Source: Acetivibrio cellulolyticus CD2
GTDB lineage: Bacteria > Bacillota > Clostridia > Acetivibrionales > Acetivibrionaceae
Reading direction: 5' to 3'
Assembly: GCF_000179595.2 (NCBI RefSeq)
Contig: NZ_JH556659.1
Span: 933,900-997,899, forward strand
Length of the DNA stretch: 64,000 bases
Part shown: piece by piece, positions 58,336-64,000 of the stretch
Numbering within the stretch: the first letter of the stretch is position 1
How the letters are laid out: every line of letters starts with the position of its first letter
Notes under the pieces: model-generated
Told to the model about the DNA's origin: nothing
Database searches by the model: none
Seen by the model: only the letters and a program-made list of their open reading frames with translations
Position numbers and translations under genes: made by a program

Positions 58336-59709
58336 TCATGTTGTCAAGAGATTTACTATTTCCTCCATTTTCATACCCCTTGAACCCTTTACTACCAATA
58401 CATCTCCCGGTTTGGTAAAATCTAAAAGGAATTTCCCCGCTTCGCTGTTGTCTTTAAAGTGAAAAACTCTAGCTTCCTCTGCACCAGCTTTTAAGGCACC
58501 CTCTGCAATATTTTTACCATTCTCACCAACTGCAACTATATAACTAACTTCTTTTGAAAAAGCAAATTTGCCAACACCCATATGCGCCTTAACAGCAATA
58601 TCTCCAAGTTCCAACATATCTCCCAATACAGCAATAGTTCTGTTGTCACCTGCTATATCCTTCAGTACATTTATTGCTGCCTCCATAGACTGCGGACTTG
58701 CATTATAAGCATCATTTATAATCTTAATTCCATTATGGTCCATTATATTTAATCTCATCTTGCCTGGTGAAAATTCTCCTATACCTTCAATAATATCCTT
58801 TACAGGTATATTAAGCTCAATCCCTGCAGCAATAGCAGCAAGTGCATTGTGTATATTATGAATTCCCGGTACAGGAACATGTACCTTATAGTTTTCATTG
58901 CCTATTGTTATCTCAAAACTAGTTCCCTGTTCACCTTGGGAACTTATGTTATAAGCTTGATAATCCAGACCATCCTCCATCCCATAGAATACAGTTCTAT
59001 AGTTAAGAAGATTCTTTAAACCAAAAAGTAAATTGTCATCTCCGTTTAGTATTACCAACCCTTGACTTTTTAATCCCTCGAATATCTCCATTTTTGCTTT
59101 GAGAATATTCTGCCTTGATCCAAGTTTTTCTATATGTGACAAACCTATATTGGTTATTATAGCTATATCAGGCTTAACAATGGAAGTAAGACGGCTTATC
59201 TCCCCAAAACCACTCATCCCCATTTCAACTACCGCAGCCTCATGAGTTGATTCAAGATTAAAAACAGTCAGAGGAACACCAATCTCATTGTTGAAATTTC
59301 CCTGTGTCTTAAGTACATTGAATTTCTTGTTTAAAACACTTGAAACCATATCCTTGGTACTGGTCTTCCCAACACTTCCTGTGATACCCACAAACGGAAT
59401 ATCGAACTTTTTCCTGTAATAAGATGAAAGCATCCTCAATGCAGAAAGAGTATCTTCAACTTTTATTACTACCTTCCCCTCATACCCGGCAGTATCCTTT
59501 TGGGTTAAACACCCCGATACTCCCTGTTCAAAAGAAGTAATTATATAATCATGACCGTCAAATTTTTCTCCAACCAAGGGAATAAAAAAGTCGCCTTTAC
59601 GTACCTGCCTTGAATCAGTCGTAACATTTGAAAACTCAGTGTTCAAATCGCCTGATATTAATACTCCATTCACTGCTTTCACTATCTCTTTACATTTCAA
59701 AGTCTCCAT
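58336..59709 (-). CDS. murF: UDP-MurNAc-tripeptide--D-Ala-D-Ala ligase MurF
   Basis: Last cytoplasmic step of the UDP-precursor. ATP loop GITGSVGKTSTKDMV (about residue 109), NNEIGVPLT, EMGMSGFGEIS (about 163), NDAYNASPQSMEAAI (about 333), GDMLELG; 457 residues. It lies 20 bp after murE. Confidence 0.96.
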   Translation of the reverse strand: METLKCKEIVKAVNGVLISGDLNTEFSNVTTDSRQVRKGDFFIPLVGEKFDGHDYIITSFEQGVSGCLTQKDTAGYEGKVVIKVEDTLSALRMLSSYYRKKFDIPFVGITGSVGKTSTKDMVSSVLNKKFNVLKTQGNFNNEIGVPLTVFNLESTHEAAVVEMGMSGFGEISRLTSIVKPDIAIITNIGLSHIEKLGSRQNILKAKMEIFEGLKSQGLVILNGDDNLLFGLKNLLNYRTVFYGMEDGLDYQAYNISSQGEQGTSFEITIGNENYKVHVPVPGIHNIHNALAAIAAGIELNIPVKDIIEGIGEFSPGKMRLNIMDHNGIKIINDAYNASPQSMEAAINVLKDIAGDNRTIAVLGDMLELGDIAVKAHMGVGKFAFSKEVSYIVAVGENGKNIAEGALKAGAEEARVFHFKDNSEAGKFLLDFTKPGDVLVVKGSRGMKMEEIVNLLTT

Positions 59710-59728
59710 CGTTATCCTCCATGGTTGC

Positions 59729-61183
59729 TTAATTGTTTACATTCATTTCATCTAGTATTTCCCTAACTACTTCCCTTTCATCAAAGTGTATGGTTTTATC
59801 ATTGAGCATTATATATGTCTCATGCCCCTTTCCTGCAAGGACTATTATGTCCTTTGGCTGGGCATGCTGCATTGCATATTTTATAGCTTCCCTACGGTCT
59901 ACAATTGTTATATATGCAGAAGTTGTCTTTTTAATACCCTCTTCAATATCATTAATTATCGCAGCCGGTTCTTCTGTTCTTGGATTATCAGAGGTAATCA
60001 CTGTAAAGTCCGCAAGTTTTCCGGAAATTTCACCCATAATCGGTCTCTTTGTTTTATCGCGGTCTCCGCCGCAGCCGAATAAGCTTATTACCCTTGCCGG
60101 AGCATAGCCTTTTACAGTGGTAAGAATATTTTCCAAACTGTCAGGAGAATGTGCATAATCAATAATAATTGTGTAATCTGTTCCTGTCTGCACAACCTCA
60201 GCCCTTCCAGGTACTGTTACATTCTTTAATCCTTTTTGTATATACTCAAGTGGTATTCCCATCAAAGCACAACTGCCGATAGCCCCAAGCGCATTATAAA
60301 CACTGAATTTGCCAGGAATATTAACTGCTATATCCCCGGTAAACCACGGTGTAATAACTTTAAACTCCACACTATCCGGATGTTTTACTATATCTACTGC
60401 CCTTATATCTGCACTGCTATCAATACCAAATGTATAAACTTCACACTCTGCATTTTCAACAACCTTTCTTCCATATTCACTATCTACATTAATAAGACCT
60501 TTTTTGCACATTTTAAACAGCTTTATTTTTGCTGCCAGGTAATTTTCAAAGGTTTTATGAAAATCCAGATGATCTCTTGAGAGATTGGTAAATACCCCGA
60601 TATCAAATTCACTGCAGCTTACCCTATGGAGGTCAAGTGCATGGGAAGATACTTCCATCACCACGCTGTTTACCTGCTTTTCAACCATTTCTCCAAAAAG
60701 TTCCTGAAGATCATAGCTTTCAGGAGTAGTTCTGTCCGTAGGAAGAACTTCATCACCTATTTTGTTTGAAATAGTTCCAATAAGTCCAGTCTTCTGACCA
60801 TACATCTCAAGTATTGATTTGATCATATATGTGGTCGTTGTCTTACCTTTTGTACCAGTTACTCCGACCAGATTAAAATCTCCCGATGGATGTCCGTGAA
60901 ACTTGTCAGCAACGCTAGCTAAGGCATATCTGGTATCATCAACCCTTATCACTGTTATACCTTCCGGTACTTCAACTTCTCTTTGAACAAGTAAAGCTCT
61001 GGTGCCATTTTCAATGGCTTGAGGAATAAATTTATGCCCGTCAGCCTTAAAACCTTCAACGCACACAAAAAGTGAACCGCTTCTCGTTTTTCTTGAATCA
61101 TATGCTATAGTGTTTACCTCAAGATTTAAATCACCTGTTACATCAACTATCTCTAAGTCCTTAATCAATTCTTTAAGTAACAT
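59729..61183 (-). CDS. murE: UDP-MurNAc-tripeptide synthetase MurE (meso-DAP type)
   Basis: Adds the third amino acid of the stem peptide. ATP loop VTGTKGKTTTTYM (about residue 112), TPESYDL, EVSSHALDLHRV, GGDRDKTKRP. The motif SDNPRTEEP (about 405) is the DNPR signature of enzymes using meso-diaminopimelate rather than lysine, consistent with the asd-dapA-dapB operon in this window. 484 residues. Confidence 0.96.
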   Translation of the reverse strand: MLLKELIKDLEIVDVTGDLNLEVNTIAYDSRKTRSGSLFVCVEGFKADGHKFIPQAIENGTRALLVQREVEVPEGITVIRVDDTRYALASVADKFHGHPSGDFNLVGVTGTKGKTTTTYMIKSILEMYGQKTGLIGTISNKIGDEVLPTDRTTPESYDLQELFGEMVEKQVNSVVMEVSSHALDLHRVSCSEFDIGVFTNLSRDHLDFHKTFENYLAAKIKLFKMCKKGLINVDSEYGRKVVENAECEVYTFGIDSSADIRAVDIVKHPDSVEFKVITPWFTGDIAVNIPGKFSVYNALGAIGSCALMGIPLEYIQKGLKNVTVPGRAEVVQTGTDYTIIIDYAHSPDSLENILTTVKGYAPARVISLFGCGGDRDKTKRPIMGEISGKLADFTVITSDNPRTEEPAAIINDIEEGIKKTTSAYITIVDRREAIKYAMQHAQPKDIIVLAGKGHETYIMLNDKTIHFDEREVVREILDEMNVNN

Positions 61184-61238
61184 AATACTCCTCCTATCAT
61201 ACCAATAGCTTGAAAATTAACCAAAAACCAACTATTAT

Positions 61239-63437
61239 CTAATCAGTATCAAGATATCTGAAATCTACTTCTATTACCGTACCCTCTGGGACTTCTTTAT
61301 CAGCTTCAAAACTCTGGTTCATTGCATTACCTATTCCGTTTATTTTTATATTTAATCCCGCATCATTAAGAGCCTGAGTTGCTTCATCAACTGTCTTCTT
61401 TGTTAAATCCGGTACTTTAACCATTTTTTCTGCATCTGGTGTATCTGTATACACAATAACCACAGAGCTTTTTGCTATACTAGCACCAGCTTTTGGAGTC
61501 TGCTTTTTAACAATTGTGCTATTACCTTTATTATCTCCTTCAATCTTCCATTCAAGTCCTTTATCTTTAAGAACTTTTTTAGCCTCTTCAACTGTCTTGC
61601 CCCTTATGTCAGGAACATAAACCTCTTCCGCCATAACTTTCAAATCTTTTTCGTTATATCTTCTTTCAACTCCAAGATAATTTAAAGTATCCTCAACTAT
61701 TTTTCCGGCAACTGGAGCTGCAATAACTCCACCATAATAGGTGTCTCCCCTCGGATTATCCAGTGCTATAAGAACACATATCACAGGATTGTCAGCCGGC
61801 GCAATTGCTGAAAATGATGCTACATATACACCATTAACTATGGTTTGCGATGTACCCGTCTTACCTGCTACCCTATATCCCTTAACATAAGCATTCTTTC
61901 CGGTACCTTCCGATACAACTCCCTCCAATACACCCCTAAGCGTCTCTGAAGTATTTTGAGAAATAACATTTCTAACAACTTCCGGTTCAAACTTCTGAAC
62001 AACGTTGCCGTTTTCATCAGTAAGCTCCTTCACAAGCCTTGGCTTCATAAGCTTACCACCATTTGCTATTGCACCATAAGCTGAAATAAGCTGTATTGGA
62101 GTAATCTGAAACCTCTGCCCGAACGATGCTACCGCCATGTCTATTTCAGAAGGCTTATCATGCCACATACTTTTACCTTCTCCCGGAAGAGAAATCCCTG
62201 TCTTATCATAAAAGCCGAAAGCCCTGACGTATTTATAAAATGTATCTATGCCCAATGACTGTGCAACCTTAACGAACGCAGGATTACAGGAATTATACAC
62301 AGCTTCTCTGAAAGTTTCAGTGCCATGAGCATTAGGCTTCCAGCAGTTGATATTACTTCCAAGTACATTAATGGTTCTATCGCTTGTCATGGTATCAGGG
62401 GTTACAACTCCCTCTTCCAATCCAGCAGCAGAAGTAATGGCCTTAAAAGTAGAACCCGGTTCATATGTATCCATAACGCATTTATTTCTCCAGACAGTCT
62501 TGCTGAGTTTTGCTACTCCATCTGAAGAATATCCATTCCAAGTTTCAGTATTTTCCCCCGGAGGTGCCGATCTGGGATTATTTAAATCAAAATCCGGCTT
62601 TGATACCATAGCCAGAATATCACCGTTTCTCGGATCCATAACTATTGCTGTTGCTCCATTTAAAACTTTATTATCTTCTATAGCCTTATCCAATGCGTTA
62701 GAAGCAAAGTATTGTATATTTTCATCAATCGTCAGAACAACATTGAGACCATTCTGAGGATCAATACGCTTTTCCTCGGAAAAAGGTACATAACGCCCAA
62801 TGGCATCCGTCTCACTTAGTATCTTGCCCGGAACACCTTTTAAATAATTCTCCATAACTTGCTCTATCCCGGAAAGCCCCTGGTTATCAGCTCCCGTAAA
62901 ACCAACTACATGCGCAGCCAGATTATTCTCCGGGTAATATCTTTTAGTATCTTCATCTATATATATTCCTGTCGATTTTTCTTCTTTTTCCCACTCTTTA
63001 TTCAATTCTTCCTTCCACTTTCTAACCTCATTGCCAACCTCTTTTTCAACCTGCTTCTTAACAACTTCATAACTGCTATTATTTCTAGTAATTCGCTTTA
63101 ATACGTCTTCTTTCTTTAGCTGCAGTATTTGTGCAAGCTTCTCGGCAATTCTTTCCTTTTCATCTGCCGACAATTTTTTAATTTCCTGGGGATTAGCAAC
63201 TATCCTCTCAACAGTAGCACTCATTGCCAGTATCTTCATATTCTTATCCATAATAGATCCGCGCTTCGGAGTAATTTCCCTGTCACGGTTTTGTTGTTCG
63301 AAGGCCATTTCCTGATACTTCTCACCTTCCACAATCTGGATCCACCCAACCCTCACAATCAAAGCAATTACAAGTGAAGTAAATGCCAACATCAGAAATA
63401 AAAGTCTTTTCTTCATTGCTACACCAGGACTAGCCAC
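61239..63437 (-). CDS. penicillin-binding transpeptidase (FtsI/SpoVD type) with two PASTA domains
   Basis: Class B PBP cross-linking peptidoglycan at septum or spore cortex, about 732 residues. A membrane anchor (about 10-32, LLFLMLAFTSLVIALIVRVG) is followed by a PBP dimerisation domain and a transpeptidase domain with STFK (in EPGSTFKAIT, about 333), SCN (YNSCNPAF) and KTG (VAGKTGTSQT, about 535). Two PASTA repeats end the protein (VYVPDIRGKTVEEAKKVLKD and VKVPDLTKKTVDEATQALND). Two PASTA units recall PbpB/FtsI; local order also fits SpoVD. The GTG at 63437 is set by GGAGGGAATAAAT. The spacer before it suggests its own promoter. Confidence 0.92.
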   Translation of the reverse strand: MASPGVAMKKRLLFLMLAFTSLVIALIVRVGWIQIVEGEKYQEMAFEQQNRDREITPKRGSIMDKNMKILAMSATVERIVANPQEIKKLSADEKERIAEKLAQILQLKKEDVLKRITRNNSSYEVVKKQVEKEVGNEVRKWKEELNKEWEKEEKSTGIYIDEDTKRYYPENNLAAHVVGFTGADNQGLSGIEQVMENYLKGVPGKILSETDAIGRYVPFSEEKRIDPQNGLNVVLTIDENIQYFASNALDKAIEDNKVLNGATAIVMDPRNGDILAMVSKPDFDLNNPRSAPPGENTETWNGYSSDGVAKLSKTVWRNKCVMDTYEPGSTFKAITSAAGLEEGVVTPDTMTSDRTINVLGSNINCWKPNAHGTETFREAVYNSCNPAFVKVAQSLGIDTFYKYVRAFGFYDKTGISLPGEGKSMWHDKPSEIDMAVASFGQRFQITPIQLISAYGAIANGGKLMKPRLVKELTDENGNVVQKFEPEVVRNVISQNTSETLRGVLEGVVSEGTGKNAYVKGYRVAGKTGTSQTIVNGVYVASFSAIAPADNPVICVLIALDNPRGDTYYGGVIAAPVAGKIVEDTLNYLGVERRYNEKDLKVMAEEVYVPDIRGKTVEEAKKVLKDKGLEWKIEGDNKGNSTIVKKQTPKAGASIAKSSVVIVYTDTPDAEKMVKVPDLTKKTVDEATQALNDAGLNIKINGIGNAMNQSFEADKEVPEGTVIEVDFRYLDTD

Positions 63438-63768
63438 ATTTATTCCCTCCAAAATACAATTTACACTAATTTAGGAATGCCAAAATATAACTTTAGCTAT
63501 TCCTTACTATATCAAAATACTTGATTAAAAACGTACTGCGCCATAATTCTAATATAATAACCCGGTTTTTGTTTCAAGTTAGTCAAGTACTTTTATCAAC
63601 TACCAACAACTTGAAGCTAAAACTCTGCTTTTATTTTAAAATTAAGACGCAGCTATATTTTTTAGAGAATACAAACACAAAAAAGTATGCTTCATTAAAT
63701 CCTCGAATCTACTGTTTGTTCCCTATCAATAACGTATTTTAAAATTATAATTACTTATGTAGCAAACT
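63438..63768. other. spacer between ftsL and PBP gene
   Basis: 331 bp with repeat copy 4 and a possible minus-strand promoter (TTGAAA, 17 bp, TATTAG, about 63555-63583). In many genomes these two genes nearly touch, so the long gap with a repeat is unusual. Confidence 0.45.
63470..63505. repeat. palindromic dispersed repeat, copy 4
   Basis: TTTAGGAATGCC-AAAATATAACTTTAGC-TATTCCTTA. Here the outer AGGAAT/ATTCCT arms are both present, making a compact palindrome. It lies 33 bp upstream of the PBP start. Confidence 0.6.
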
Positions 63769-64000
63769 CTAGTAAAAAAATCTTGTCAACTTATCAACCT
63801 TACTTAACAGAGAATAAAAAATGTTCTCGTCAGTTTTTTCTTCGTCATTAATTTCATTAGAAGCAGTAGTAAAATCACTTTTTGGTACTTTAACATATGT
63901 ATACTGATATTTATCAGGTTTTTGCATGCCTAAATTTTCCTCAGCAATTTGTCTAACTTTTTGAAGATCCAGCTCACTCTCTAACTTGACCGTAAGCCTG
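63769..64000 (-). CDS. ftsL: cell-division protein FtsL, C-terminal part
   Basis: Partial gene entering from the right edge; 76 codons plus the stop are visible. They read RLTVKLESELDLQKVRQIAE then NLGMQKPDKYQYTYVKVP and a polar tail ending KLTRFFY. The ELDLQKVRQIAEENLGMQKP pattern (helix, then LGM.KP) is the FtsL/septum-initiator end. FtsL links FtsQ/DivIB and DivIC with the septal synthase FtsW-FtsI. Position directly before the PBP gene supports this. Confidence 0.85.
   Translation of the reverse strand, partial: RLTVKLESELDLQKVRQIAEENLGMQKPDKYQYTYVKVPKSDFTTASNEINDEEKTDENIFYSLLSKVDKLTRFFY

Overview
The window is AT-rich, low-GC Gram-positive DNA. It looks like an anaerobic, spore-forming, plant-fibre-degrading clostridium of the Acetivibrio/Ruminiclostridium kind. 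The evidence is a GH5 mannanase-like enzyme with a C-terminal type I dockerin, a SpoIID-family protein, FapR and PyrR control, a two-subunit PyrD/PyrK dihydroorotate dehydrogenase, and meso-DAP peptidoglycan genes (MurE carries the DNPR motif). The genus is an inference.

Layout. 1-706: decayed IS110 transposase beside the lipid operon fapR-plsX-fabH-fabD (minus strand, 819-4577), with a FapR operator upstream. 4933-6892: rimO-pgsA. 7046-10430: a phosphatase plus a DNA-end-processing set (SbcD-like nuclease, half-length Rad50-like ATPase, coiled-coil protein). These lie directly downstream of the pyrimidine cluster pyrR-pyrB-pyrC-pyrF-carA-carB-pyrK-pyrD (10462-20850), whose pyrR leader has a PyrR-binding loop and an attenuator. 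21203-29405: TIGR04086 membrane protein, a 55-residue protein, spoIID-family gene-queA-tgt-yajC, and two plus-strand genes between them (a secreted YcdB/SLH-type protein and a CBM25-like protein). 30179-33560: asd-dapA-dapB-ACT, which makes the DAP/lysine precursors used by the cell-wall genes at the far end. 33787-37975: cobO, tRNA-Leu(GAG), an amino acid permease and a two-component system. 38316-42072: an accessory Hsp70 operon (DnaK paralogue, DUF5685 protein, J-protein, zinc-ribbon membrane protein). 42338-53840: accessory genes (Rh/Amt ammonium channel behind an attenuator, fluoride channel, PH-domain protein, acetyltransferases, a probable Ni/Co riboswitch with a small exported protein and a CDF exporter, an ABC-F protein, a stalk-domain lipoprotein-like gene, DinB, the dockerin enzyme). 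54267-64000: the division/cell-wall cluster ftsL-PBP-murE-murF-mraY-ftsW-murG, followed by a murA cut off after its first third.

The most notable items are: the NiCo-type riboswitch controlling an uncharacterised exported protein predicted to start with His-His after cleavage; the four-gene Hsp70 module with Cys-rich partners; a Rad50-like protein that stops after one zinc-hook CxxC; a four-copy dispersed palindromic repeat; and two rearrangement scars (IS110 after fabD, truncated murA after murG). No CRISPR array, rRNA or prophage was seen.
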